Positions 53,986 through 63,494 are shown, numbered from the stretch's first letter. The stretch: DNA of 64,000 nt from Nitrospira sp. (GCA_024760525.1 CP060499.1:2997501-3061500); one strand, 5' to 3'. The notes: generated from the sequence alone by a model not told the origin. Program-made: numbers and translations.

Positions 53986-55533
53986 TCAAATCAAGTTCAC
54001 CTTCTGTTCTCCTTGAGCCTGTTTCGTCGCCAGATAGGCCAGCTTGTTCAATGCGCTTAAATAGGCCCGGGCAGAGGCCGTGATGATATCGGTATCGGCC
54101 CCGTGGCCCGTCACCGTCCGGCCGTCTTCCTGAACCCGCACCGAGACTTCGCCTTGCGCATCGGTGCCACCGGTAATAGCTTTCACGACATACATCAACA
54201 ACTTGCTCTTGGTCTGCGTCATCGCGGCAATGGTGCGATAGACGGCGTCCACCGGCCCATCGCCTGTGCCGGTTTGAGCGATGGACTTCCCATCGATCTC
54301 CAGTTCGACCGTGGCCGTTGGGACCTGGTCCGTTCCGCTCGAGACGTGAAATGTTTTGAGCGCAATGCGGTCGGCCATCTTCGACAACTCTTCCGAGACG
54401 ATGACCTCGAGATCTTCCTCGAAAATCTCCTTCTTTTGGTCGGCGAGTTTCTTAAATCGCTCGAACGCGTGGTTGATCTCTTCCTCGCTGAGCGCGTAGC
54501 CCAGCTCTTCCAGGCGCTGCCGAAACGCATGACGCCCGGACAACTTGCCCATCACCATCTGGCTCTCGACCAATCCGATCGACTCCGGGCGCATGATTTC
54601 GTAGGTTGTTTTCTCTTTGAGCAAGCCGTCCTGATGAATGCCCGACGTATGGGCAAAGGCGTTGGCTCCGACGATCGCCTTATTGGGCTGTACCACCATT
54701 CCCGTAATCTTACTGACCAAACGGCTGGTCTTCGCGATTTCTTCGGTTTTGATCTCGGTGTCGGCTTGGTAGAAATCCTTCCTGGTCCGCAGACCCATGA
54801 CGATTTCCTCCAAGGAGGTATTACCCGCGCGCTCGCCGATTCCGTTGATCGTGCACTCGACCTGGCCCGCCCCATTGATAATGGCCGACAGACTGTTGGC
54901 CACCGCCACACCCAAATCGTTGTGGCAGTGGACGGAAATGACGGCTTGTTTCGCGTTGGGGACCTTGTCGCAAATCCCCTTGATCAGTGCGCCGAACTCT
55001 TGTGGGACCGCATACCCCACCGTGTCGGGAATATTGACGGTGCCGGCCCCGGCGGCGATGACCGCCTCGATCACTTCGTGGAGAAACGATGGATCTGAAC
55101 GGCTCGCATCCATCGGCGAAAACTCGACGTCATCGACATAGCCACGCGCCAGCCGGACCATCTCCACGGCGCGCTGTTTAGCCTGCTCGCGCGTCATCCG
55201 AAACTGATGCTTCAGGTGGATATCCGACGTCGAGAGAAAGGTATGGATTCGGATCTTCGGCGCCCCTTTGAGCGCCTCCCAAGCCCGGGTGATATCTTCG
55301 GGACGGGCACGCGCCAGACTGCAGACCGTCGGCCCTTCGACCTCCTGCGCAATCCGCCGGACCGCCTCGAAATCGCCGGGCGAGCTATAGGCAAATCCGG
55401 CCTCAATAATGTCCACGCCGAGCCGCGCCAGTTGTTTGGCCACCATGACCTTCTCTTCCACGTTCATGCTGGCCCCAGGCGATTGCTCACCGTCCCTCAG
55501 GGTTGTATCGAAAATTCTGATCATGCGTGCCAT
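53986..55533 (-). CDS. leuA: 2-isopropylmalate synthase
   Basis: A 515-residue enzyme for the first step of leucine synthesis: FDTTLRDGEQSPGASMN, VHCHNDLGVAVANSL, GNTSLEEIVMGL, SGIHQDGLLK, and the C-terminal allosteric domain that binds leucine. A good GGAGGTG ribosome site precedes the ATG. Expression is under a leucine T-box in the leader, on top of feedback inhibition. Confidence 0.98.
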   Translation of the reverse strand: MARMIRIFDTTLRDGEQSPGASMNVEEKVMVAKQLARLGVDIIEAGFAYSSPGDFEAVRRIAQEVEGPTVCSLARARPEDITRAWEALKGAPKIRIHTFLSTSDIHLKHQFRMTREQAKQRAVEMVRLARGYVDDVEFSPMDASRSDPSFLHEVIEAVIAAGAGTVNIPDTVGYAVPQEFGALIKGICDKVPNAKQAVISVHCHNDLGVAVANSLSAIINGAGQVECTINGIGERAGNTSLEEIVMGLRTRKDFYQADTEIKTEEIAKTSRLVSKITGMVVQPNKAIVGANAFAHTSGIHQDGLLKEKTTYEIMRPESIGLVESQMVMGKLSGRHAFRQRLEELGYALSEEEINHAFERFKKLADQKKEIFEEDLEVIVSEELSKMADRIALKTFHVSSGTDQVPTATVELEIDGKSIAQTGTGDGPVDAVYRTIAAMTQTKSKLLMYVVKAITGGTDAQGEVSVRVQEDGRTVTGHGADTDIITASARAYLSALNKLAYLATKQAQGEQKVNLI

Positions 55534-55624
55534 GACTCACCTCCGATTCACAAGCTGCTCAAAAAGTCTTACTTTCTCACCCGCCCACCCTAGGCGCGCC
55601 GAGTCGCGCCTTCTCCCCTAGCAA

Positions 55625-55700
55625 GGCCGCAGGCGAAGGAAAACGCCGGAGGCGTACTTTCTCAAGTACGTTGAGGACGTTTTCGAGCCGAGAACAAAGT
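55625..55700 (-). repeat. Imperfect palindrome between T-box terminator and leuA
   Basis: Read on the minus strand, CGAAAACG-TCC-TCAACGTAC pairs with GTACGCCTC-CGG-CGTTTTC around a short TTGAGAAA loop. The 200 bases between the T-box terminator (55733) and leuA hold this hairpin and G/C-rich sequence but no gene. It may be an interspersed intergenic repeat of this genome, or a second leader structure. Confidence 0.5.
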
Positions 55701-55732
55701 CAGCAATCGTTTTCATCAGCCATAAAATACAA

Positions 55733-55768
55733 AAGCCTTCATCCCGTAAGACCCAGGGACGAAGGCTT
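55733..55768 (-). terminator. Regulated terminator of the leuA T-box
   Basis: On the minus strand AAGCCTTC-TCCC pairs with GGGATGAAGGCTT, followed by TTGTATTTT. The competing antiterminator uses the T-box bases just upstream. Confidence 0.85.
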
Positions 55769-56035
55769 GACGCGCTCCGTGGTACCACCCTGATTCAGCC
55801 TGATGATCATCAGGCCCTTCATTTGCCTCTTACGAAGGCAAGACGGAATCTCCTACTTCATGTTCGGAGATTCGGCTCAGAGGCGAGTTCGGCGATGTCT
55901 AGGCTGGTTTGCACCACCCACCAGCTCTCTCTTCACAATGTTGAAACCGGTTCCCAGCTTCGTTCTCGCTGGATAACCGCTTTTAACATTCTGTTTTCTA
56001 GACTGCTCGCGTACTACTCCTCGTCTTAGCCGTTC
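55733..56035 (-). promoter_or_regulatory. Leucine T-box leader of leuA
   Basis: The T-box core AATCAGGGTGGTACCACG (55795-55778, minus strand) pairs with the free 3' end of uncharged tRNA (UGGN bulge GGTACC). Upstream, the Stem I marks are present: AGTAG for the S-turn and AGAGAGCTGGTGG with GCAAACCAGC for the distal loop. The specifier after GAA reads CTC, a leucine codon, which fits leuA. When leucine-tRNA is uncharged, antitermination lets leuA be expressed. The class is best known in Gram-positive bacteria but also precedes leuA in some Gram-negatives. Start of Stem I is placed near 56035; the exact 5' end is uncertain. The promoter must lie further up, inside the 3' end of pssA or before. 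Confidence 0.88.
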
Positions 56036-56071
56036 ACGAGAATTGCCGTTCCTCCCGTCGATTGTTCACGG

Positions 56072-56878
56072 CTACGGTTTTGACTCGATCGGCGACGGCT
56101 CGACTTTCCCAATATTCCTTTTTCCGCCGGCCGGGGCAACCAGCCAAAATACTTTTTCAGCCGGCCCCATCAATGCGTAACCGGCAAAGATGACAAATAA
56201 CATAACCGCCGGCCAGGCTGCCACCATCATCAGTGTGAGAATACCCCAAACCAGATAGGTAATCTGCCGGTGGCCTTTAAATTTGAGTTCCTTAAAGCTT
56301 CGATACTTGATCGTGCTGACCATCAAGAACGAGAGGGCCAGCGTCATAAGCAGCACCACGATCGGCCGGGTCTCCGCACCCATCTTCAGGAGGTAGTGAT
56401 CAAAGACCACCAGAGAAGCGACGACTCCGGCAGCCGCGGGAATAGCCAATCCGGTAAAATATTTGCCGTCGGACAAGGCGACCGTGGAGTTGAATCGTGC
56501 CAACCGCACGGCTCCCATGGCCACGTAGGCGAACATCACCGCCACGCCGAACGTCCCTTGCCCGCTCAACGCCCATGAATAGATCAGCAGACCCGGTGCG
56601 ACACCGAACGAGACCACATCGGACAGCGAATCGTACTCCAGACCGAACTGGCTCGTACTGTTGGTCAGGCGAGCCGATTTCCCGTCCAAGACGTCAAAAA
56701 TCATCGCGACGAGGATTGCAATCGCCGCCTCCAAGTAGTTTGCGTTGAAGACGGACAGTATGGCGAAGATTCCGCAAAACAAATTGCCTGTCGTGAACAG
56801 ATTGGGGATGAGATGCATGGCGGCTTTCCGCCGCTTCCCCTCTTTCCCGAACGAATTCCTGAAGCCTGCCGTTTTCAT
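56072..56878 (-). CDS. pssA: CDP-diacylglycerol-serine O-phosphatidyltransferase
   Basis: A 268-residue membrane enzyme. The CDP-alcohol phosphotransferase signature is clear: D-G-K-S-A-R...G...D...D in FDVLDGKSARL and FGLEYDSLSDVV. It makes phosphatidylserine. It overlaps psd by four bases, which makes phosphatidylethanolamine from that product, so the pair is a phospholipid operon. Confidence 0.95.
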   Translation of the reverse strand: MKTAGFRNSFGKEGKRRKAAMHLIPNLFTTGNLFCGIFAILSVFNANYLEAAIAILVAMIFDVLDGKSARLTNSTSQFGLEYDSLSDVVSFGVAPGLLIYSWALSGQGTFGVAVMFAYVAMGAVRLARFNSTVALSDGKYFTGLAIPAAAGVVASLVVFDHYLLKMGAETRPIVVLLMTLALSFLMVSTIKYRSFKELKFKGHRQITYLVWGILTLMMVAAWPAVMLFVIFAGYALMGPAEKVFWLVAPAGGKRNIGKVEPSPIESKP

Positions 56879-57525
56879 GGCAATTCTCCTAGGATAGTTT
56901 CGCCGCCCTTCACCCGCTGCCCGACAGCCACCCGAAACGTGGTACCGATCGGGAGAAAGGTATCCATGCGCGACCCAAACCGGATCAACCCATACCGCTC
57001 ACCTCGGACAGCCGGATCCCGTGGCGAGACCCAACACACAATACGCCGGGCGATCAATCCGGCCACTTGCACACACAAGACCTTGATGCCTTCAGGAGTC
57101 TTGATCATCAAGGCGTTCTGTTCATTCATGAACGTGGCTTCCGGCTTACTGGCCACCATGAAAAGGCCCGGTTGATACTGCACATTTTCGATCACGCCGT
57201 CACAGGGCATCCGATTGATGTGGACGTCGAACACATTCAAAAAGATCGTGACCCTGACGCTGCGCTCTTTCAGGTATCTCGGCTCAAACTCTTCCTCGAT
57301 CGCAATCACCTTCCCATCACCGGGAGCGACCACAAGATTCTGACCTTGCGGGACGACCCTGGCCGGATTGCGAAAAAACCAGGCACAAAACAGTGTCGCG
57401 ACGGCACCGACAAACGCGACGACCGGCCAGCCCAGCAATCCCGTCAACAGTGTAACGCCGGCGGGAACCGCAATGAAGGGAATTCCTTCTTTGGCAAAGG
57501 GAACGCCCACCGCACGATCTGCCAC
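56875..57525 (-). CDS. psd: Phosphatidylserine decarboxylase (short, PSD-B-like)
   Basis: A 216-residue proenzyme of the short archaeal/bacterial type. The self-cleavage site is in RFGSRMDTFLP (about residue 185), where Gly-Ser becomes the pyruvoyl group. HRMPCDG-like INRMPCDGVIENV is present near 105. Two N-terminal helices. Normal for this class. Confidence 0.94.
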   Translation of the reverse strand: MADRAVGVPFAKEGIPFIAVPAGVTLLTGLLGWPVVAFVGAVATLFCAWFFRNPARVVPQGQNLVVAPGDGKVIAIEEEFEPRYLKERSVRVTIFLNVFDVHINRMPCDGVIENVQYQPGLFMVASKPEATFMNEQNALMIKTPEGIKVLCVQVAGLIARRIVCWVSPRDPAVRGERYGLIRFGSRMDTFLPIGTTFRVAVGQRVKGGETILGELP

Positions 57526-57604
57526 GGAGTTACCTCAGTCTACGAAGGATGCGACAACGAACACGCCTCTCCGCAAAACAAAGATCGCAGGGGTGGAAAG
57601 GCAA

Positions 57605-57627
57605 GACGTACACTTTCATTGTACGTC
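57605..57627. repeat. Perfect inverted repeat between ilvC and psd
   Basis: GACGTACA (57605-57612) and TGTACGTC (57620-57627) flank seven bases. It lies between the ilvC stop and the psd start. No T run follows on the minus strand, so it could be an operator or an RNA hairpin rather than a true terminator. Confidence 0.4.
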
Positions 57628-57664
57628 AAATCATTGAACGATGCGAGACCAGAACCGGAAATCC

Positions 57665-58678
57665 CTAGTTCTTAGTCTTATCGACGAGTTGATCTTTCTT
57701 GAGCCACGGCATCATTCCCCGCAGTTCGGCTCCGACCGCCTCGATGGGATGCGCCTCGCCTTTGGCAAGCAGCGCATTGTAGACCGGCCGATTGGCTTGA
57801 TTTTCGAGGACCCATTCTTTGGCGAACCGCCCTGTTTGGATCTCTTCAAGAATCCGTTTCATTTCCTGCTTGGTCTGTTCGGTGACCACCCGCGGGCCTC
57901 GAGTGACATCGCCATACTTCGCCGTCGTGCTGATCGAATAGCGCATATTGGCGATCCCGCCTTGGTAAATCAGGTCGACGATGAGCTTTACCTCATGCAA
58001 ACATTCGAAATACGCCATTTCCGGTGAGTACCCCGCCTCGACCAGCGTCTCGTACCCAGCCTGGATCAACGAGGTCAGTCCTCCGCAGAGCACCGCCTGT
58101 TCACCGAACAGATCAGTCTCGGTTTCTTCACGAAAATTCGTTTCGATCACACCGGCGCGTCCGCCCCCGATCGCGCTCGCATAGGCCAATCCCACTTGCC
58201 TGGTAGCGCCGCTGGGATCCTGATGAATCGCAAGCAAACAAGGGACCCCGCTGCCCTTCGTATACTCCGAACGCACGAGGTGTCCAGGTCCCTTTGGGGC
58301 CACCATAAAGACATTGATCGAGGCCGGCGGCACAATCTGGCCAAAATGAATATTGAACCCATGACCGAACGCCAAATATGACCCGGCTTTGAGATTAGGC
58401 GCGACTTCCTGCCGATAGATGGCGGCCTGCGCCTCGTCCGGTGCCAGAATCATCACCACATCGGACGCCTTAACCGCATCGGCCACCGGCATGACTTTGA
58501 GCCCGCTCTGTTCAGCTTTTTTCCAAGACGCGCCTTCACGCAACCCAATGACGACCGTTACCCCGCTTTCTTTCAGGTTCAGCGCATGGGCGTGACCCTG
58601 GCTCCCATAGCCGATCACGGCCACAGTCTTACTTCGGATCTGCTGAACATCGGCATCCTTATCGTAGTAGATTTTCAT
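57665..58678 (-). CDS. ilvC: Ketol-acid reductoisomerase (class I)
   Basis: A 338-residue enzyme of valine/isoleucine/leucine synthesis. NADPH loop GYGSQGHAHALNL, catalytic GHGFNIHF, and the C-terminal knotted domain (EECLHE-like YFECLHEVKLIVDLIY). Start at ATG 58678 (MKIYYDKD) gives the exact class I length. It follows ilvN by 47 bases. Confidence 0.98.
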   Translation of the reverse strand: MKIYYDKDADVQQIRSKTVAVIGYGSQGHAHALNLKESGVTVVIGLREGASWKKAEQSGLKVMPVADAVKASDVVMILAPDEAQAAIYRQEVAPNLKAGSYLAFGHGFNIHFGQIVPPASINVFMVAPKGPGHLVRSEYTKGSGVPCLLAIHQDPSGATRQVGLAYASAIGGGRAGVIETNFREETETDLFGEQAVLCGGLTSLIQAGYETLVEAGYSPEMAYFECLHEVKLIVDLIYQGGIANMRYSISTTAKYGDVTRGPRVVTEQTKQEMKRILEEIQTGRFAKEWVLENQANRPVYNALLAKGEAHPIEAVGAELRGMMPWLKKDQLVDKTKN

Positions 58679-58725
58679 GACCAACCCTTTCCCTTCTCTA
58701 GCAATTCTGCATACTCAGCAGGACG

Positions 58726-59244
58726 TTACTCGCGGGCCACTTTCTTCGTCTGGACCGCCGCAGAACGGACCGGTTCGCGTGCGACGGCCACCCGGCCGGT
58801 GCGTACCAAATCCTTGATTCCAAGAGGTTGTAACAAGTTGATGATCGCTTCTATTTTCTTGGGATCTCCGGAGACTTCGATCGTGTAAGTACTCGGCGTC
58901 GAATCGATCACGTTCGCCCGAAAGATATCCACGATTCTGAGCGCCTCGGCCCGATCCTCATCCTTCGTATGGACCTTAATGATCGCGGTCTCCCGTGAGA
59001 CAAACTCCGTCTCATTCAAGTCCACGACTTTGATCACGTCGATAAGCTTGTTCAATTGCTTCACGATCTGCTCAATGATCCGCTCATCACCCGTGGTCAC
59101 AATCGTCATCTGCGACATGGACGGATCAAGCGTCGGCGCGACCGACAAGCTTTCAATATTGAACCCCCGACCGCTGAATAACCCCGCGACCCTTGAAAGA
59201 ACCCCGAACTTATTTTCAACCGTTACCGAGATGATGTGTTCCAT
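58726..59244 (-). CDS. ilvN: Acetolactate synthase small subunit
   Basis: A 172-residue regulatory subunit with an N-terminal ACT domain (HIISVTVENKFGVLSRVAGLFSGRG cut in two parts by the usual loop) and a C-terminal domain. It gives valine feedback to the large subunit. Start at 59244 (MEHIIS); the longer frame to 59310 is not family-like. Confidence 0.95.
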   Translation of the reverse strand: MEHIISVTVENKFGVLSRVAGLFSGRGFNIESLSVAPTLDPSMSQMTIVTTGDERIIEQIVKQLNKLIDVIKVVDLNETEFVSRETAIIKVHTKDEDRAEALRIVDIFRANVIDSTPSTYTIEVSGDPKKIEAIINLLQPLGIKDLVRTGRVAVAREPVRSAAVQTKKVARE

Positions 59245-59322
59245 CTTTTTCAGTACTGAGACTCGAGTACCGAGAGCTGAGCCGAACACCCAGCCCTGAG
59301 CACCCACCACTCAGCACTTCCT

Positions 59323-61098
59323 TTAAGCTGTGAGCACCGTATCTTTATCTTCCGGCGTCACTTTCGCCGCACCGGATTGTTTCTTCTTCAACTCCGGCGG
59401 ATCTTCCAGAATCATTTCATGGTTACATCCGCCGGCCGGAATCATCGGATAGCAGTTCTCAAACGGATACGTTGGAACATCCACAATGACGGGTTTATCC
59501 GTGGACAAGGCCTCTTTGAGCACGGCATCGAGATCGTCGGCTTTCTTGACCCGCAATCCCACCGCTCCATAGGCATCCGCCAGCTTGACGAAATCCGGAG
59601 TCGTATCCAGATAACTCGACGCGTAGCGCCCTTCGTAGAATAGATCCTGCCATTGCCGGACCATACCGTGAAATCCGTTGTTCAAGATGATGATCTTCAC
59701 CGGCAGTTTGCTCACCACGGCCGTCGCCATCTCCTGCATATTCATCTGGACGCTGCCGTCTCCCGCAATACAAAGAACCAAACGATCCCGGAAGGCGGCC
59801 TGTGCCCCCATCGCGGCAGGGAAACCAAAGCCCATCGTGCCGAGTCCGCCCGAGGTCAACCACCTGTTCGGCTTCGCCAATTTGAAATACTGTGCAGCCC
59901 ACATCTGGTGCTGTCCGACATCGGTCGAGACGATCGGATCGCGGTCTTTGGTCAGTTCATACAACCGCTTGACCACTTGCTGTGGCTTGATCGGCCCGTC
60001 CTTCTCTTGGTGATATGTCAACGGGTGGGCCTGTTGCCATTCTCGGATCTGATCCCACCACGGCTTCCGCAGTTCTTTCTGCTCGCCGTTCACCGTCGCG
60101 CGCAAGATTTGATTCAACTCACGGAGCACCGCCTTGCAATCGCCGACGATCGGGATGTCGACGTGAATGTTTTTCCGAATGGACGTCGGGTCGATATCAA
60201 TATGGATCACTTTCGCATAGGGACAGAACTCCGACACCTTCCCTGTGACTCGGTCGTCGAACCGCGCACCGACTGCGATCACAAGGTCGGAGTAATGCAC
60301 AGCCATGTTGGCCTGATAGGTCCCGTGCATCCCCATCATACCCATGGAGAGGGGATGCTCTCCGGGGAACGCGCCCAGTCCCATCAGGGTCATGTCTACT
60401 GGAATCTGTGTCATCTCGGCCAGTTCGAGCAGTTCTTGCGAAGCGCCTGAAAAGACCACGCCGCCACCGACATAGAGAATCGGCTTCTTGGCCTTCATGA
60501 TCGCTTCGGCCGCCTGCTTGATCTGCCACTTATTTCCGTCGTACGTCGGGTTGTAGCCTCGGATCGAGACAGAATTCGGATAGGTGAATTCCGCTTTGGC
60601 CATCGACACGTCCTTCGGGATATCGACGAGCACAGGGCCTGGACGGCCGGTGGTCGCGATATAAAACGCCTCTTTGATCGTAGCCGCCAAATCGTTCACA
60701 TCTTTCACGAGAAAATTGTACTTCGTACAGGGCCGGCTCAAGCCCACATTGTCCGCTTCCTGAAAGGCATCGTTCCCGATCAAACTGGTCGGGACTTGGC
60801 CGCTGAAACAGACCAATGGGACGGAATCCATGTAGGCATCGGCCAACGCCGTAATCACGTTGGTCATACCGGGACCGGAAGTGACCAAGCATACGCCGGC
60901 CTTGCCGGTGGCCTTGGCATAGCCTTCTGCCATGTGCCCCGCGCCCTGTTCATGTCGCGTCAGGATCACCTCAACATCCTTCTGCTGATGGAGCGTATCG
61001 AAAATCTTCAAGACCACTCCACCGGGAAGCGCAAAGACCGTTTTGACTCCCTCTCGCTTCAGGCATTCGATGAAGATTTCAGCACCGGTGAGTTTCAT
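59323..61098 (-). CDS. ilvB: Acetolactate synthase large subunit
   Basis: A 591-residue ThDP enzyme: catalytic Glu in ILTRHEQGAGHMAEGYA, PGPVLVDIPKDV, and the ThDP motif AGDGSVQMNMQEMAT...NNGFHGMVRQW. It makes acetolactate and acetohydroxybutyrate. It begins the ilvB-ilvN-ilvC unit. Confidence 0.98.
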   Translation of the reverse strand: MKLTGAEIFIECLKREGVKTVFALPGGVVLKIFDTLHQQKDVEVILTRHEQGAGHMAEGYAKATGKAGVCLVTSGPGMTNVITALADAYMDSVPLVCFSGQVPTSLIGNDAFQEADNVGLSRPCTKYNFLVKDVNDLAATIKEAFYIATTGRPGPVLVDIPKDVSMAKAEFTYPNSVSIRGYNPTYDGNKWQIKQAAEAIMKAKKPILYVGGGVVFSGASQELLELAEMTQIPVDMTLMGLGAFPGEHPLSMGMMGMHGTYQANMAVHYSDLVIAVGARFDDRVTGKVSEFCPYAKVIHIDIDPTSIRKNIHVDIPIVGDCKAVLRELNQILRATVNGEQKELRKPWWDQIREWQQAHPLTYHQEKDGPIKPQQVVKRLYELTKDRDPIVSTDVGQHQMWAAQYFKLAKPNRWLTSGGLGTMGFGFPAAMGAQAAFRDRLVLCIAGDGSVQMNMQEMATAVVSKLPVKIIILNNGFHGMVRQWQDLFYEGRYASSYLDTTPDFVKLADAYGAVGLRVKKADDLDAVLKEALSTDKPVIVDVPTYPFENCYPMIPAGGCNHEMILEDPPELKKKQSGAAKVTPEDKDTVLTA

Positions 61099-61322
61099 GA
61101 CAACCCTCCCTACGACCGCAAGATTCGGCCTGCCGTCAAAGGATCAGACCTCAAAAGACACGCCTTGCGAAAGACGCATCATCGTGCACAAATGTGTTTG
61201 AAATCAAGGGGAAAGATTCGAGATCCTAGCATCCTCAAGGACGACCGTCAATACGAGGCCCCATGGAACGCCCAGAGAAACAAATTTGAGATCGTTTGGA
61301 TGACGGGCTTCGCCCCAAAAGG

Positions 61323-61759
61323 GCGTGGGCGGAGAACCTGTAAGCCGGATTCTGTCCCGCAAAGAAGTTTCCCCCTTTGCCTGGATGATCATTTCTCTGG
61401 GATTCGAGTTACCTCGAACCTCAAGCGACCTACCCGAAGACCTCGACCGGGCCAGTCGGTGTGCAACAGTCCGCGAGGAGCGCTGCACATGTCCTCCTAT
61501 TTGGCCTTGCACCGGGCGACGCTTACCCTGCCGGTGATGTCACCACCACCGCGGTGGGCTCTTACCCCGCCGTTTCACCCTTACCTGTGCCGCGGCGACC
61601 AGATGGGATCCCATCGCCTTGGCCATCGGCGGTTTGATTTCTGTGGTGCCGGTGTCGGATTACTCCGCCTGGGAATTACCCAGCGCCCTGCCCATGGAGT
61701 CCGGACTTTCCTCCCGATGCCAACACGCACCGAGCGACCATCCAGTTCTCCACCCACGC
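61323..61759 (-). ncRNA. rnpB: RNase P RNA (bacterial type A)
   Basis: A 437-base RNA. P1 pairs GCGTGGGTGGAGAAC at the 5' end with GTTCTCCGCCCACGC at the 3' end. Conserved regions are readable: GAGGAAAGTCCGGACTCC (CR I), GGGTGAAACGG and GGTAAGAGCCCACCG (CR II-III), AGGTCGCTTGAGG, and ACAGAATCCGGCTTACAGG (CR V) near the 3' end. It processes the 5' ends of tRNAs. Transcribed leftward, downstream of an M48 gene and upstream of ilvB. The 61099-61322 stretch between ilvB and rnpB shows no gene. Confidence 0.97.
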
Positions 61760-61842
61760 GGGTTCAGTATACGAAAGGCCATAGGCCGAAACAAGGAGAC
61801 CTGGTGGGTACCATTACGATTGATCAACGGAATTCAGACCGG

Positions 61843-62712
61843 CTATCGTCCACTCACTTCCGGCAACGGTGCAGCGGGCACCGGAGTTCGTTTCTGATAG
61901 AGAGCCATGGCCTCCGGCATCCAACTCTTCAATTGGTCGATTCGCGTCTCGTGGCCTGGATGGGTGGATAAGAATTCAGCCGGGCCTCCCCCGCCCGACG
62001 ACTGTGCCATCCGTTCCCACAAGGCGACCGACTCACGCGGATCATACCCCGCATCCGCTGCTAGAAGAATGCCTATGTAATCCGCTTCCGATTCATGTTT
62101 TCGGCTAAAAGGAAGCAGCACGCCGACCTGCGCCCCCACTCCAAGCGCCGCCATGGTCGCTTGGCCAAGCATAGGATTTCCGCCGCTGAGCCCGATCGCC
62201 GCACCGGCGGCTTGTAACCCGATATTCGTCAGCTGCCCTTGACTCATGCGTTCCGCGCCATGGCGAGCCAACGCATGCACGACTTCATGCCCCATCACGG
62301 CTGCCAAGCCGGCTTCCGTCTTGGCCATGGGGAAAATACCCGTGTAGACCGCCATTTTCCCCCCAGGCAGCGCAAACGCATTGGCCGTTTTGTCATCTTT
62401 GATCACGGACACTTCCCACTGAAACTGCTTGGCCATCTCCGCATATTTTGAGCGTTTCGCAGCTTCGACGATCCGAGCGGCCACTCGTTTCACCGGTTCG
62501 ATCTCACGGGGATCTTGGGACAGTTTCATCTTCGGGTCAGTTTTGATCTGATTGTACGCCTGCGCCCCCATTTGCATTTCTTGACCCACCGACGACATCA
62601 ACAACTGCGACCGGCCTGTGTAGGGGTTGGTCTCGCACCCTGCCACGCCGAACCCCGCCACCACGAGACATGCGATCATGGTCCTTTGCCTCAATAGCCG
62701 GGCGTGCATCAT
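61843..62712 (-). CDS. M48 family metallopeptidase lipoprotein
   Basis: A 289-residue zinc protease with lipobox (GFGVAGC, Cys at about residue 28) and HEVVH zinc motif (GHEVVHALARHGAER), followed by ESEADYIG, the third ligand. The layout follows BepA/LoiP-type periplasmic proteases, without the BepA TPR domain. The start at 62712 has GGAGG four bases upstream; a Met at the next codon is equally possible. It is divergent from rnhC. Confidence 0.92.
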   Translation of the reverse strand: MMHARLLRQRTMIACLVVAGFGVAGCETNPYTGRSQLLMSSVGQEMQMGAQAYNQIKTDPKMKLSQDPREIEPVKRVAARIVEAAKRSKYAEMAKQFQWEVSVIKDDKTANAFALPGGKMAVYTGIFPMAKTEAGLAAVMGHEVVHALARHGAERMSQGQLTNIGLQAAGAAIGLSGGNPMLGQATMAALGVGAQVGVLLPFSRKHESEADYIGILLAADAGYDPRESVALWERMAQSSGGGGPAEFLSTHPGHETRIDQLKSWMPEAMALYQKRTPVPAAPLPEVSGR

Positions 62713-62825
62713 ACATCCTCCAACCACATGCGTCTTCTGGATCCGCCGTCCTCGATTGACCACCCTGCATTCCATTGGTAGATTACGCCGCCCTAGACAG
62801 GATTTCCAGAGGGGAGAGCAGCCTC

Positions 62826-63494
62826 ATGACCGCGCGACATCCCCACAGCACCAGTTCAATTGAGCGCATCGGGATCGACGAATCCGGAAAAGGCGACTAC
62901 TTCGGTCCGCTCGTCATCGCCGCCGTCTTTGTCGACGCCACCACACAAGGCGAGCTCGCGCTCATGCAGGTCCGAGATAGCAAAAACATCTCCGACGGTC
63001 GCATTCTCGAAATGGCTCCCGACATTAAAACCATTTGCCCACACAGCGTCATCGCGATTGGACCGAAGAAATACAACGAGCTCTACGGGAAGATCCGTAA
63101 CCTCAATCGCCTGCTCGCCTGGGGACACGCCAAAGCGCTCGAGACCTTGCTTGAACGCGTAACCTGCGAGCGAGCCATCTCCGACCAGTTCGGAGATGAG
63201 CGATTGATCCTCAATGTGTTGCAGGAAAAGGGCCGGAAGATCGTGCTTGAACAACGGACGAAAGCGGAATCGGATCTTGCCGTCGCTGCGGCGTCTATCC
63301 TGGCTCGGGCCGAATTTTTACTCCGATTGAAGCGATTGTCAGGCGAAGTCGGCACCACCCTACCGAAAGGCGCTTCTCCGGCCGTCGAACTCGCTGCGAA
63401 GATGATCATCAAGAAACACGGGCAGGAACGGCTGGACTCCGTGGCAAAGCTCCACTTCAAAACCACCCAAGCCATCCTGGCGGAACTACCCTAG
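62826..63494 (+). CDS. rnhC: Ribonuclease HIII, short form
   Basis: A 222-residue RNase H. The start GIDESGKGDYFGPLVIAAV has the ESGKGD form of RNase HIII (HII has DEAGRG). Other marks: RDSKNISD, NLNRLLAWGHAKALETLL, and DLAVAAASILARAEFL. RNase HIII usually carries an N-terminal TBP-like domain of about 80 residues; this one lacks it. It removes RNA from RNA-DNA hybrids. Its stop shares a CTAG with the stop of the convergent next gene. Confidence 0.92.
   Translation: MTARHPHSTSSIERIGIDESGKGDYFGPLVIAAVFVDATTQGELALMQVRDSKNISDGRILEMAPDIKTICPHSVIAIGPKKYNELYGKIRNLNRLLAWGHAKALETLLERVTCERAISDQFGDERLILNVLQEKGRKIVLEQRTKAESDLAVAAASILARAEFLLRLKRLSGEVGTTLPKGASPAVELAAKMIIKKHGQERLDSVAKLHFKTTQAILAELP

Noticed and set aside
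54103..55098. 331-residue plus-strand frame opposite leuA
   Set aside because: Antisense shadow with high His/Arg/Asp content and no motifs.
61204..61971. Protein-coding frames over the rnpB region
   Set aside because: The conserved RNase P RNA regions and the P1 pairing explain this stretch; the frames have no supporting features.
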